Below are positions 6,915 to 15,114 of a stretch of 28,635 nt of DNA, one piece after another. This DNA comes from HGM04593 sp964512955. GTDB lineage: Bacteria > Bacteroidota > Bacteroidia > Bacteroidales > Bacteroidaceae. A program made the position numbers and the translations under genes. The notes beneath the pieces were generated by a model that saw only the letters and a program-made list of their open reading frames with translations, was not told where the DNA came from and did not search any database. Position 1 is the first letter of the stretch, and each line of letters begins with the position of its first letter. The stretch lies in NCBI GenBank assembly GCA_964512955.1, contig CAZEKX010000023.1:1-28635 (forward strand), written 5' to 3'.

Positions 6915-7901
6915 TTACGAAGCAAGTATCTCTTGTGCGCGTACTGCATCGCGGTCGAGTGGTTTATCATCTTTTATTGCTTTGGTGAATGGTATATATA
7001 CCACTTCGTTGTTACGACTTCCAATCATTACATTACGCTGTCCTTCGAGCAGTGCATCTATGGCTGCGACACCTAAACGGCTGGCAAGAATACGGTCATT
7101 GGCTGTGGGGCTTCCACCACGTTGCAGGTATCCTAAAATAGAGACGCGCACGTCGAGTTCGGGGAAACGTTCGCGCATACCCTCGGCAACCTCCATAATG
7201 TTGTAATCCTTTTCACGACCCTCGGCGAAAAGTACAATACTGCTGCTCTTTGTGCGGCGTAAACCGTTGGCAATGAATTTATTTATAGTCTCAAACTCGG
7301 GGTCGATCTCGGGTAATACGCATGCTTCGGCACCTGTGGCAATTGTTCCGTTGAGAGCAAGGAAACCTGCGTCGCGTCCCATAACCTCTACAATGAACAG
7401 ACGTTCATGCGACGATGCTGTATCGCGTATCTTATCGACACACTCCATTATGGTGTTCAACGCTGTGTCGTAACCAATTGTTGTGTCTGTGCCGTACAGG
7501 TCGTTGTCTATTGTTCCGGGAAGGGCTATACAGGGAATGTCGTACTCCTTGGCAAGGTTGTATGCACCGGTAATGGAACCGTCGCCACCAATTACCACCA
7601 ATGCGTCAATGCCCTCTTGCTGCAGGGTCTCGTATGCTTTCGCACGTCCCTCTTCGGTTTTGAACTCATCGCAACGACTTGTCTTTAGGATTGTTCCGCC
7701 TCGCTGTATGATGTTACTCACATCTTCGGTCTTGAACTCTTTAATCTCACCTGTCATAAGGCCTTTGTATCCGCGGTAGATACCTTTTACCTTTATGTTG
7801 TGATAAATACCTGCACGTGTTACCGCGCGAATCGCTGCATTCATTCCCGGTGCGTCTCCTCCCGATGTGAGTACGCCAATACATTTAATCTTGTTTTTCA
7901 T
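6915..7901 (-). CDS. pfkA: ATP-dependent 6-phosphofructokinase
   Basis: The protein has 328 residues, close to the 320 of bacterial PfkA. It phosphorylates fructose 6-phosphate to fructose 1,6-bisphosphate, the committed step of glycolysis. The phosphate-binding loop TSGGDAPGMNAAIR is at residues 12-25. GGDGS follows near 105; the Gly after GGD, where PPi-dependent enzymes have Asp, points to ATP as donor. The catalytic GTIDNDLYGTDTTIG lies near 130, and VMGRDAGFLA and LGYLQRGGSPTANDR come later. The start codon lies inside the end of ispH (17-base overlap), so it is the last gene of the porQ-cmk-ispH-pfkA operon. No convincing terminator is visible downstream, only an 8-bp inverted repeat at 6833-6870. 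Confidence 0.96.
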   Translation of the reverse strand: MKNKIKCIGVLTSGGDAPGMNAAIRAVTRAGIYHNIKVKGIYRGYKGLMTGEIKEFKTEDVSNIIQRGGTILKTSRCDEFKTEEGRAKAYETLQQEGIDALVVIGGDGSITGAYNLAKEYDIPCIALPGTIDNDLYGTDTTIGYDTALNTIMECVDKIRDTASSHERLFIVEVMGRDAGFLALNGTIATGAEACVLPEIDPEFETINKFIANGLRRTKSSSIVLFAEGREKDYNIMEVAEGMRERFPELDVRVSILGYLQRGGSPTANDRILASRLGVAAIDALLEGQRNVMIGSRNNEVVYIPFTKAIKDDKPLDRDAVRAQEILAS

Positions 7902-8784
7902 TGTTCTCTATTTTTTTGTTATTCTTATAATCCAATATTGCCTGTTTGCAACTCTCCATTAACCATTTGGGTGTGGATGTCGCACCACATATACCAATGG
8001 AGGTTACATTGTCGGTGAGTGTCGGGTCTATATCCTGTGGACCTTCTACAAGGTGTGAATGGGGGTTCACACGTTTACACTCGTTGAACAGAATCTTTCC
8101 GTTGGAACTTTTCTTGCCGCATACAAAAAATATCAGTTGGTGCGACTTTGCAAACTCGCTTATACCGCTCATGCGGTTTGCCACCTGACGACATACGGTA
8201 TCGAACGACTCGGTATGTCGTTCTTTGTCGACTCTGTTCTGTATTGCTTCTACTATATTCTTGTAACCCTCTAACGATTTTGTGGTTTGGGAATATATAT
8301 AGGTGTTCTTGTCTTTTGCCACTCGTTCGAGTTGGCTTGTATCTTCAATTACAATAGCCTCGCCATGTGTCTGTCCCATCAGTCCCAACACTTCGGCGTG
8401 TCCTGTCTGTCCATGAATCACAATCTGACGCGGTTCGTTGGCTGTCTCTTGCCATTTCTTCTTTATACGTTGTTGCAGTTTAAGGACAACGGGACAGGTT
8501 GCATCTATCAGTTGCAGGTTGTTCTTTTTTGCAGTTTCGTATGTTTGCGGTGGCTCTCCATGCGCGCGCAACAATACTTTGGCGTTATGCAGTTGCTCGA
8601 ATGTTGTGTGGTCTATTGTAATAAGCCCCATTCGTTTAAGACGCTCACACTCCTTGCTGTTGTGTACAATGTCGCCAAGGCAATACAAAGTCTCGCCTTT
8701 ACGCAGTTCCTCTTCGGCTTTCTTTATGGCAGTTGTAACTCCAAAGCAGAACCCGGAATGTTCGTCTATCTCAATATTTATCAT
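7885..8784 (-). CDS. ispH: 4-hydroxy-3-methylbut-2-enyl diphosphate reductase
   Basis: The protein has 299 residues, full length for IspH/LytB. It carries out the last step of the MEP pathway, reducing HMBPP to isopentenyl and dimethylallyl diphosphate with a [4Fe-4S] centre. The three cluster cysteines are visible in GFCFGVTTAI (C13), DATCPVV (about 96) and FDTVCRQVANR (about 198). HGQTGHAEV and GKKSSNGK are the substrate-binding His and Ser-Ser-Asn motifs. Its ATG overlaps the cmk stop as ATGA, which suggests translational coupling. It presumably supplies the precursors used by the polyprenyl synthase encoded at 11481. Confidence 0.96.
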   Translation of the reverse strand: MINIEIDEHSGFCFGVTTAIKKAEEELRKGETLYCLGDIVHNSKECERLKRMGLITIDHTTFEQLHNAKVLLRAHGEPPQTYETAKKNNLQLIDATCPVVLKLQQRIKKKWQETANEPRQIVIHGQTGHAEVLGLMGQTHGEAIVIEDTSQLERVAKDKNTYIYSQTTKSLEGYKNIVEAIQNRVDKERHTESFDTVCRQVANRMSGISEFAKSHQLIFFVCGKKSSNGKILFNECKRVNPHSHLVEGPQDIDPTLTDNVTSIGICGATSTPKWLMESCKQAILDYKNNKKIENNEKQD

Positions 8785-9470
8785 TCTGCAGTTATTTCAT
8801 TAAACTTCTCCACCAACCACTGCTGTTGCTCTTCGCGTGTCATGTTGCTGTTGTCGAGCAGCAGGGCATCGTCTGCTCTGCGCAATGGGCTCACTTCGCG
8901 AGTCTGGTCTATGTGGTCGCGTTGCAATACATTCTCCAGAATCTCTTGAAAGTCGGGGTTGTCGCCACGTGCTGTCAGTTCGTCATAACGTCTTTTGGCG
9001 CGTACCTCTGCCGACGCGGTAACAAAAATCTTCATTTCGGCATTGGGGAACACTGTGGTACCTATGTCGCGTCCGTCCATGACTATACCTTTGGACTTAC
9101 CCATCTCGCGTTGTTGTGCAATCATGTCGGTACGTACAAAGTCGAGTGCTGCCACTTGACTCACAATACGCGAAACTCGTAAAGAGCGTATCTCGCTCTC
9201 CACATTCTTGCCGTTGAGGAATGTAATGGAGTTCTTTGTTTCGGGGTCTGCCTCGAATGTGATGCGTATCTGTGGCATCTTCTCTCGTAACTCCTCTATG
9301 GCAATGCTGTCTCCATGAACCAAACCATTCTCTAAACAGAACAGTGCCACAGCACGATACATTGCTCCGCTGTCGAAGTAAAGATATCCCACACTGCGAG
9401 CCAATGCCTTTGCCATTGTGCTCTTTCCGCACGACGAGAATCCGTCTACCGCAATTATAATCTTCTTCAT
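8781..9470 (-). CDS. cmk: Cytidylate kinase (CMP/dCMP kinase)
   Basis: The protein has 229 residues, normal for the bacterial enzyme, which transfers phosphate from ATP to CMP or dCMP. The P-loop GFSSCGKST is at residues 10-18. Next come DSGAMYRAVALF (about 32-43), a substrate-binding segment, then the conserved VMDGRDIGTTVFPNAEMKIF near 140-160 and AKRRYDEL near 170. Its start lies 9 bases after the porQ stop, and its TGA overlaps the ispH ATG. Grouping of cmk with ispH and pfkA is familiar in Bacteroidales. Confidence 0.96.
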   Translation of the reverse strand: MKKIIIAVDGFSSCGKSTMAKALARSVGYLYFDSGAMYRAVALFCLENGLVHGDSIAIEELREKMPQIRITFEADPETKNSITFLNGKNVESEIRSLRVSRIVSQVAALDFVRTDMIAQQREMGKSKGIVMDGRDIGTTVFPNAEMKIFVTASAEVRAKRRYDELTARGDNPDFQEILENVLQRDHIDQTREVSPLRRADDALLLDNSNMTREEQQQWLVEKFNEITAE

Positions 9471-9479
9471 CTCTATATA

Positions 9480-10451
9480 TTATAATGTATAAGACACGTT
9501 GAACAGTAACGATGCCGATGAAATATGTAGTTTGCTATATGATGCTCCTAATTTTAGTTTTTTAAGTGTTAAGCCTGCTCCTGCCGACAATCCGTCCCAT
9601 TTGCTACCCGATGTAGATAATTCATCGGCAATACGATAGTTGTAGCCAATGGAAGCGTAGAAATTGGAGCCTAAAAGCAGGTCGGCACCGAACGTGGCAT
9701 GTTTAAGCAATAATTCGCCAAAATTGTCTTCTTTGCCGTCGGCACTGTAGAAATAATCGTTGCTCCAATGGTGCAGGTTGTTCAAGGTTATTGAAAACCT
9801 TATTGGGGCATGTGCCATGCGTTTGGTAATTCCAACCACAAAGTCGAGTGGCATGCTTTCGTGCTTGTCTTCGAACGATGTTATCTGTCCGCCTAAATTG
9901 CGTATGGCAAGTGATGCCGACAATTCACTCTCTTCGTTGTAATAATTTATTCCCAAATCTACTCCCAATGCAATGGAGTTGTAACTCTCATATTTCGAAT
10001 ATATGAATTTTGTTGTAACACCACCGCTCCAACGGTTACCAAGCAGGTAACTGTACATTGCCGACAACTCAATATCTTTTACTCCGAATGTGCCGGTGGA
10101 TACATTGTCCTCGGTGTATCCGTCGAATGAACCGTAGTCTACATAGCGGGCAGCCACAGCACCCACAGAACGCTCTCCAAACACCTTGTTGAACGCCGCG
10201 CCTGCAACCTTACTGTCGCTCATATATGTCATGTATGTAAGGTTTAAAGTGCGGTCCGACACATTTGCAAGCAGTGCCGGGTTATGCAATGCAAGGGTAA
10301 TATCGTCATCGGGCAGAGATATATTGTTGCCACCAAGAGCCGCGGCATGAGACGAGTAGGGCAGGCGCAAAAAATTGAATGCACTGCCACCGTCTTGTGC
10401 CATAGAGAACAAGGGAAACAATATTAAAAATAATAATAATCTAATTTTCAC
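9480..10451 (-). CDS. porQ: PorQ-type outer-membrane beta-barrel protein
   Basis: The protein has 323 residues starting at a GTG codon. A signal peptide covers about residues 1-18 (MKIRLLLFLILFPLFSMA). The mature start, QDGGSAFNFLRLPYSSHAAALGGNN, followed by PALL, is the characteristic opening of PorQ/PorV-like FadL-fold barrels. Alternating hydrophobic strands follow to a C-terminal SLLFNVSYTL, typical of an outer-membrane barrel end. In Porphyromonas gingivalis PorQ belongs to the type IX secretion attachment machinery. Homologues also occur in Bacteroidales without a complete type IX system, so this gene alone does not prove one is present. It is the first gene of the operon continuing into cmk, ispH and pfkA. 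Confidence 0.85.
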   Translation of the reverse strand: MKIRLLLFLILFPLFSMAQDGGSAFNFLRLPYSSHAAALGGNNISLPDDDITLALHNPALLANVSDRTLNLTYMTYMSDSKVAGAAFNKVFGERSVGAVAARYVDYGSFDGYTEDNVSTGTFGVKDIELSAMYSYLLGNRWSGGVTTKFIYSKYESYNSIALGVDLGINYYNEESELSASLAIRNLGGQITSFEDKHESMPLDFVVGITKRMAHAPIRFSITLNNLHHWSNDYFYSADGKEDNFGELLLKHATFGADLLLGSNFYASIGYNYRIADELSTSGSKWDGLSAGAGLTLKKLKLGASYSKLHISSASLLFNVSYTL

Positions 10452-10507
10452 TGTTTTGTCTTTTTCTGTTTTTTACCCTCTGCCGAAAATAAAATAGGTT
10501 ATGTTCG

Positions 10508-10515
10508 CGAAGATA
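10508..10515 (-). promoter_or_regulatory. -7 box of the porQ-cmk-ispH-pfkA operon
   Basis: On the - strand this reads TATCTTCG (7 of 8 to the TAnnTTTG pattern). A TTG at 10537-10535 lies 19 bases upstream as a -33 element. The spacing fits the Bacteroides sigma factor, and the box is 57 bases before the GTG start at 10451. Confidence 0.5.
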
Positions 10516-10641
10516 ATGCTTTTTTTTATTTTCTCAATTCTAAATAACGTAAAAAGACCTCAATATCGTGTGTTTATGAAATAAAATCTTTGTAAATAAA
10601 AAAAAAGATTGAATTTAGAGTGTGTATTGAAAAATATTGTT

Positions 10642-10649
10642 TATTTTTG
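10642..10649 (+). promoter_or_regulatory. -7 box of the TonB-family gene
   Basis: TATTTTTG matches TAnnTTTG exactly and lies 31 bases before the ATG at 10681. A second near match (AATCTTTG at 10585-10592) lies upstream. The divergent porQ promoter is about 130 bases to the left. Confidence 0.5.
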
Positions 10650-10680
10650 CCCCATAGGAAAATATATACACAATAATATA

Positions 10681-11412
10681 ATGAGTAACGTTAAGAAAAA
10701 TCAGGTTAAAGGAAGCGAGTTGCTCGAGGTGAAAAAGAGCCAGGAGGCTAACCTCGAAACACGCAAAAGCACTTGGCTGTTAATGGGCTATATTATGGTG
10801 CTTGCTGTAATGTTTGTGGCTTTTGAATGGACTGCCACAGAGCGTAAAGAGACCGGTGAGATTATTTCTGCCGGAATTATTCTCGAAGAGGAAATCATGG
10901 TTCCCATCACTCTTCCCGAAAAGAAGGTGGTGCCTCCTCCTCCCCAAGCAAAACAGATTACCGAAATCTTGGAAATCGTAGAGGATGATGCCGAAATTGT
11001 TGAGGACGAACTCGTTGCTTTGGAAGAGACTGGTGATGTTATAGAAATCTCGGACAACACAAACATTGTGGTCGAGGAGATGCCCGAAGAGGAGGAAATC
11101 TTTAACGTGGTAGAGGACCAGCCCGAATTCCCCGGTGGTATGCAGGCACTTATGAAATATTTGCAAGACAATATCAATTATCCTCGTATCAGTCGTGAAA
11201 ACGGTTCACAAGGACGTTCTTATGTAAACTTCGTTGTAAACACCGACGGTTCTATTACCGAGGTGCAGACTTTGAAGAGCGCAGGTGATGTATATCTCGA
11301 CAAAGAGGCTGTACGCGTTGTAGAGAGCATGCCTAAATGGAAACCCGGTAAGCAAGCCGGTAAGGCAGTTCGTGTACGATTTACATTGCCCGTTATGTTT
11401 AGATTGCAGTAA
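10681..11412 (+). CDS. tonB: TonB-family energy transducer
   Basis: The protein has 243 residues from the ATG at 10681. A longer reading from TTG at 10609 would run through the likely promoter and is rejected. A basic cytosolic N-terminus (1-30) is followed by one membrane helix at about 32-48. A periplasmic stretch holds PPPP near residue 85 and a strongly acidic segment (98-146, rich in Glu/Asp) instead of the usual long Pro-rich spacer. The C-terminal TonB domain runs from about 148 (EFPGGMQALMKYLQ) to the end, with YVNFVVNTDGSI and MPKWKPGKQAGKAVRVRFTLP. It would pass proton-motive energy from ExbB/ExbD to outer-membrane receptors such as the BtuB homologue downstream; that pairing is inferred. 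A clear terminator follows. Confidence 0.9.
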   Translation: MSNVKKNQVKGSELLEVKKSQEANLETRKSTWLLMGYIMVLAVMFVAFEWTATERKETGEIISAGIILEEEIMVPITLPEKKVVPPPPQAKQITEILEIVEDDAEIVEDELVALEETGDVIEISDNTNIVVEEMPEEEEIFNVVEDQPEFPGGMQALMKYLQDNINYPRISRENGSQGRSYVNFVVNTDGSITEVQTLKSAGDVYLDKEAVRVVESMPKWKPGKQAGKAVRVRFTLPVMFRLQ

Positions 11413-11430
11413 TATGTAAACTATATATAA

Positions 11431-11459
11431 AGAGGCTGCGAAAGCAGCCTCTTTTTTTT
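11431..11459 (+). terminator. Rho-independent terminator after the TonB-family gene
   Basis: The arms AGAGGCTGC (11431-11439) and GCAGCCTCT (11444-11452) enclose a GAAA tetraloop and are followed by a T-run to 11459. It ends 21 bases before the next gene, for which no consensus promoter is visible. Confidence 0.93.
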
Positions 11460-11480
11460 ACCTCAAAAAGTATTATAATA

Positions 11481-12455
11481 ATGTATAGTTGGGAAGAGAC
11501 AAGAGATATTGTAAATGAGTTTATCGCCGGGCTTGACTACTCGCGTGAACCGCGCGAATTGTATGCACCCATAACATATACACTCTCTCAGAGTGGCAAA
11601 AGAGTACGTCCGGTTCTTGCACTCATGGTGTATAATATGTATAACGATAATGTTGCCGATGCTTTATATCCTGCTGTGGCAATGGAGACATATCACAATC
11701 ACACACTTGTTCATGACGATGTTATGGATTGTGCCGACATAAGGCGTGGTCAGCCTACTGTTTGTGCCAAGTGGGGCGACACAAAGGCTATCCTATCGGG
11801 CGATACAATGCTGTTGTTGGCATACGAATTTATGTCGCATGTGGCAGACGACAAGTTGCGTGTTGCAATGAAACTGCTTACTGAGACAGCAAAAGAGGTG
11901 TGCGATGGTCAGCAGTACGATATAGAATTTGAAACACGTAGCGAGGTTTGTGAGCAGGAATATATAGAGATGATACGCTTGAAAACATCGGTACTCATAG
12001 CCGCCTGTATGAAACTTGGCGGTATGCTTGCCGGAGCAAGTGAAGACGACCTTAAAAATCTTTATGCCTACGGTGAAACAATGGGGCTTGCCTTCCAACT
12101 GCAAGACGACCTGCTCGATGTCTATGGCGACGTAACTGTATTTGGTAAAAAGATTGGTGGCGATATACGTTGCAACAAAAAGACCTTCCTGCTTATAAAG
12201 GCTATGGAACTTGCGAACGACGAACAGCGTATGCAAATGCATGAGTGGATGAACAATACAGAATGTGATTCCGATGAAAAGGTGAATTTCTTTACCTCTT
12301 TATATAATACACTTGGAATAAGAACTGTTTGTGAACAGAGAATTGCAGAACTTTTTGCAAAGTGTGATGAATATATTGAGCGCGTATCGGTTCCTGCGCA
12401 GAACAAGATAGAACTGAAACGTTTTGTAAACTCTTTGCTTAACCGTAACCTGTAA
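11481..12455 (+). CDS. Polyprenyl diphosphate synthase (trans-isoprenyl chain elongation)
   Basis: The protein has 324 residues, typical for the family. It condenses isopentenyl diphosphate onto an allylic primer to give geranylgeranyl or longer chains for quinone or lipid carrier synthesis. The first Asp-rich motif HDDVMD (D79-D83) is followed by RRGQPTV, GQQYDIEFE lies near 143-151, and the second Asp-rich motif is FQLQDDLLD (D209-D213). The product chain length cannot be told from sequence by eye. It is the first gene of a compact group: the next start is 7 bases after its stop. It lies 22 bases after the TonB-family terminator, so it may depend on read-through. Confidence 0.93.
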   Translation: MYSWEETRDIVNEFIAGLDYSREPRELYAPITYTLSQSGKRVRPVLALMVYNMYNDNVADALYPAVAMETYHNHTLVHDDVMDCADIRRGQPTVCAKWGDTKAILSGDTMLLLAYEFMSHVADDKLRVAMKLLTETAKEVCDGQQYDIEFETRSEVCEQEYIEMIRLKTSVLIAACMKLGGMLAGASEDDLKNLYAYGETMGLAFQLQDDLLDVYGDVTVFGKKIGGDIRCNKKTFLLIKAMELANDEQRMQMHEWMNNTECDSDEKVNFFTSLYNTLGIRTVCEQRIAELFAKCDEYIERVSVPAQNKIELKRFVNSLLNRNL

Positions 12456-12462
12456 AAAACAG

Positions 12463-13176
12463 ATGCCCTACCGTAGATTACCGAATACCGACCAAGCACG
12501 TCTGAGAACACTGCAAAAGGCTGTTGACAGCAGTGTGCAAAACGATATATATACCAATGTGCTTTCGCATGATACCTACTACAGGGCAAAGAATTTCTTG
12601 CAAAAATTCTCACGCGAGGTCGATACCTACAAAAGATGCGTGGCGGAGCAGTCGAGGAAACGTGGTAACGAGAAGTATGAAAATGCTCTTAAACAGGCAC
12701 GTATGTATGTATCGCACTTCATACAGGTGCTGAGTATGTCTATAATACGTGGCGAAATAGCACGTAGCAAACGTGCCTACTATGGGTTGCCTGTCGATGA
12801 AGATACAATACCCAATCTCTTCTCCGAAACAGCAGTGCTGGAGTGGGGAGCAAAGGTTATAGAGGGTGAACGGTTGCGTCAGAAAGAGGGAGGTATTCCC
12901 ATCTATAATCCCACAATGGGGCGTGTGGTGGTGGAGTACGATATGTTCAAGGAGTTGTACGAAAGACAGCATCTGCTTCAGCAACGTACTGCCGACGCTC
13001 TTAAAAATATCTCCGAAATGCGTCCCGAAGGTGATGCCATAATCTTTGAGGCATGGAGCGAGATAGAGAAGGCTTTTGCCGGTTTCCCGTTAGAGGTAAG
13101 GTTGAAAAAGTGCGCGGAATATGGTGTGATATATTATACACGTACCGACCGTAAAAAGGTTAAAGAGAATGATTAA
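12463..13176 (+). CDS. Conserved-looking protein of unknown function
   Basis: The protein has 237 residues and I cannot assign a family. It starts MPYRRLPNTDQARLRTLQKA. It is soluble, mostly helical and basic, with no signal peptide, membrane segment or metal-site motif. A segment at about 120-155 (TAVLEWGAKVIEGERLRQ, then PIYNPTMGRV) and a C-terminal YGVIYYTRTDRKK look like conserved turns. It begins 7 bases after the prenyl synthase stop and overlaps the TatD start by 8 bases, so it is co-translated with both. I recall similar proteins with this N-terminus as uncharacterised in Bacteroides, but I have not checked this. Confidence 0.8.
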   Translation: MPYRRLPNTDQARLRTLQKAVDSSVQNDIYTNVLSHDTYYRAKNFLQKFSREVDTYKRCVAEQSRKRGNEKYENALKQARMYVSHFIQVLSMSIIRGEIARSKRAYYGLPVDEDTIPNLFSETAVLEWGAKVIEGERLRQKEGGIPIYNPTMGRVVVEYDMFKELYERQHLLQQRTADALKNISEMRPEGDAIIFEAWSEIEKAFAGFPLEVRLKKCAEYGVIYYTRTDRKKVKEND

Positions 13177-13966
13177 GTTTGTAGATACACATACACACCT
13201 CTTTTGTGAGGAGTTTGCGCAGGATAGGGATGCTGTTGTGGCGCATGCTGTAGAGGTTGGGGTGGAACGTCTCTGTTTGCCCTGTATTGACGCTTCGAGC
13301 ATTGAACCTATACGCGAAATGTGTACTAAATATCCCGGTGTATGTTTTCCTATGGCAGGGTTGCATCCCACAGATGTAAAAGATGACTATATTACACAAC
13401 TGCACAGTATACATGCTACTTTAGAGCAGTATAACGATTATATTGCAGTTGGTGAGGTGGGGCTCGACTTCTACTGGGATACTACATATAGCAATGAGCA
13501 GATAGATGCCTTTAAAAAGCAAATATCATGGGCACATGAATATAAATTACCACTTGTGATTCATTCACGCAATGCCTTCAATGAGTTGTATAATGTTATG
13601 AAGGAGTATCGTGAATATGCACTTACCGGAGTATTTCATTGCTTCTCGGGAACAGCCGATGAGGCAGTCAAACTGTTAGAGTTCGACGGCTTTATGTTGG
13701 GTATCGGTGGCGTACTTACATACAAAAAGAGTACTTTGCCTGCCGTATTGCGCGAAGTGGTTCCTCTTGAAAGAATTGTATTGGAGACCGACTCACCCTA
13801 TCTTGCTCCGGTACCATACCGGGGAAAACGTAACGAGAGTGCATATATACCGTATGTGGCAGAATATATTGCCCAATTATACAATGTGAGTGTGGAACAT
13901 GTGGCAGAGATTACAACATATAATGCAGAAAAAATATTTCCTAAATTAAACAACTATGAAAATTGA
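13169..13966 (+). CDS. TatD family metal-dependent hydrolase/nuclease
   Basis: The protein has 265 residues, the full length of the TatD TIM-barrel family. Metal ligands are visible as VDTHTHL (H8, H10), GEVGLDFYWD (about residue 92), VIHSRN (about 130), FHCFSG (about 154) and ETDSPYLAPVPYRGKRNES (about 205). Family members are cytosolic 3'-5' DNA/RNA exonucleases or D-aminoacyl-tRNA deacylase-like enzymes, and the exact substrate here is unknown. The start overlaps the preceding gene by 8 bases. The stop overlaps the DAHP synthase start by 11 bases, so all are likely made from one transcript. Confidence 0.93.
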   Translation: MIKFVDTHTHLFCEEFAQDRDAVVAHAVEVGVERLCLPCIDASSIEPIREMCTKYPGVCFPMAGLHPTDVKDDYITQLHSIHATLEQYNDYIAVGEVGLDFYWDTTYSNEQIDAFKKQISWAHEYKLPLVIHSRNAFNELYNVMKEYREYALTGVFHCFSGTADEAVKLLEFDGFMLGIGGVLTYKKSTLPAVLREVVPLERIVLETDSPYLAPVPYRGKRNESAYIPYVAEYIAQLYNVSVEHVAEITTYNAEKIFPKLNNYEN

Positions 13967-15023
13967 AAGTATTGACATTTTAAAGAAATCGGCATCTCCC
14001 ATTGTGGGAGCGGGTCCCTGCAGCGCCGAAAGTGAAGAACAGGTTATGGAGATAGCACGCTCACTGTCGGAGCGAGGTGTTACATTCTTTCGTGCAGGAA
14101 TATGGAAACCAAGAACGAAACCGGGATGTTTCGAGGGGGTAGGAAAAGTAGGTCTGCAATGGCTTAAGAGGGTGCGTGAGGAACTATCTTTGCCTGTTGC
14201 AACCGAAGTGGCAACCCCGGAGCATGTGGAACAGGCTCTTGAAGCAGGTATAGATATTCTTTGGGTGGGCGCACGCACCACAACAAACCCATTTGCTGTG
14301 CAAGACCTTGCCGATGCATTGCGTGGCGTGGATGTTCCCGTTCTGGTTAAGAATCCTGTGAACCCCGACTTGGAACTGTGGATAGGTGCTTTGGAGCGTT
14401 TGAACAATGCCGGAATAACACGTTTGGGAACAATACATCGTGGTTTCTCTTCGTATGGCGAAAAGATATTCCGTAACTCACCGCAGTGGCAAATACCTTT
14501 GGAGTTGAAACGTCGTCTGCCCGAACTGCCCATGTTGTGCGACCCAAGCCATATTGCAGGGAAACGCGAATTGTTATCTATCCTTTGTCAGGAGGCCATG
14601 GATCTTAGTTTCGATGGTCTTATGGTGGAGTCCCATTGCCATCCGGAATGTGCACTCAGTGATGGACGTCAGCAGGTTATTCCTCAGGAACTGTTTGTAA
14701 TACTCGACCGTCTTGTACATCGTTCACACCAAAGCACAGGCAACGAAATATCAAGGTATCGCAGTCTGCTCGACGAGATAGATGCGGAATTGTTACATTT
14801 GATAGCAAAGCGTATGGAAATTTCGCGTGAAATTGGTGAAGTGAAGAAAGAGCGAGGACTCAGGGTCTTCCAACCATATCGTTACAGTGAAACCATAGAA
14901 CGTTTTGCCGAACATAGTGAGGCACATCGTGTGGATGCCGATACTATTAAGGCGATATTCGAGGTTATCCATTCCGAGAGTATACGTCAGCAATTACGAA
15001 TAGTAAACGATATAAAGGATTGA
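13956..15023 (+). CDS. Bifunctional DAHP synthase / chorismate mutase (type II)
   Basis: The protein has 355 residues. Residues 1-260 are a type I-beta DAHP synthase (GAGPCSAESEEQVMEIA near 20, FRAGIWKPRTKPGCFEG near 47, VKNPVNPDLELWIGA near 130, CDPSHIAGKRELL near 192, VESHCHPECALSDGRQQV near 226). This half joins phosphoenolpyruvate and erythrose 4-phosphate at the entry to the shikimate pathway. Residues 265-355 are an AroQ-type chorismate mutase (SLLDEIDAELLHLIAKRMEISREIGEVKK). The C-terminal mutase arrangement is known from Prevotella and Porphyromonas, where the mutase part also makes the synthase sensitive to prephenate; that regulation is inferred here. It is the last gene of its group and is followed by a 50-base palindrome. 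Confidence 0.95.
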   Translation: MKIESIDILKKSASPIVGAGPCSAESEEQVMEIARSLSERGVTFFRAGIWKPRTKPGCFEGVGKVGLQWLKRVREELSLPVATEVATPEHVEQALEAGIDILWVGARTTTNPFAVQDLADALRGVDVPVLVKNPVNPDLELWIGALERLNNAGITRLGTIHRGFSSYGEKIFRNSPQWQIPLELKRRLPELPMLCDPSHIAGKRELLSILCQEAMDLSFDGLMVESHCHPECALSDGRQQVIPQELFVILDRLVHRSHQSTGNEISRYRSLLDEIDAELLHLIAKRMEISREIGEVKKERGLRVFQPYRYSETIERFAEHSEAHRVDADTIKAIFEVIHSESIRQQLRIVNDIKD

Positions 15024-15046
15024 TAATCTTGTATATATGCTAAATG

Positions 15047-15096
15047 TAAATATAAAAATGCAAAATCATAATTATGATTTTGCATTTTTATATTTA
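15047..15096. terminator. 50-base perfect palindrome, likely bidirectional terminator
   Basis: Bases 15047-15071 and 15072-15096 are exact reverse complements with no central loop, from TAAATATAAAAATGC to GCATTTTTATATTTA. The T-rich right arm after the AT-rich stem suits intrinsic termination of the DAHP synthase group. Its right arm also contains the TTTG (15079-15082) used as the -33 element of the cobalamin promoter. Confidence 0.8.
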
Positions 15097-15110
15097 TTGT
15101 ATTAACTTTG
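15079..15110 (+). promoter_or_regulatory. Promoter of the cobalamin uptake operon
   Basis: TTTG at 15079-15082, 20 bases, then TAACTTTG at 15103-15110: an exact match to the Bacteroides TTTG-N19/21-TAnnTTTG arrangement. The predicted transcript start, about 5-7 bases later, coincides with the 5' strand of the riboswitch P1 stem (15115). Confidence 0.8.
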
Positions 15111-15114
15111 CCAT

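Noticed and set aside
8287..8949. 220-codon rightward ORF
   Set aside because: It is antisense to the well-supported ispH and cmk genes and has a Cys/Leu/Phe-rich, non-protein-like composition.
10609..10680. TTG start extending the TonB-family protein by 24 residues
   Set aside because: The added stretch contains the TATTTTTG promoter box and lacks coding character. The ATG at 10681 gives a normal cytosolic N-terminus.
13946..14533. 195-codon leftward ORF
   Set aside because: It is antisense to the DAHP synthase/chorismate mutase gene, whose family motifs are unambiguous.
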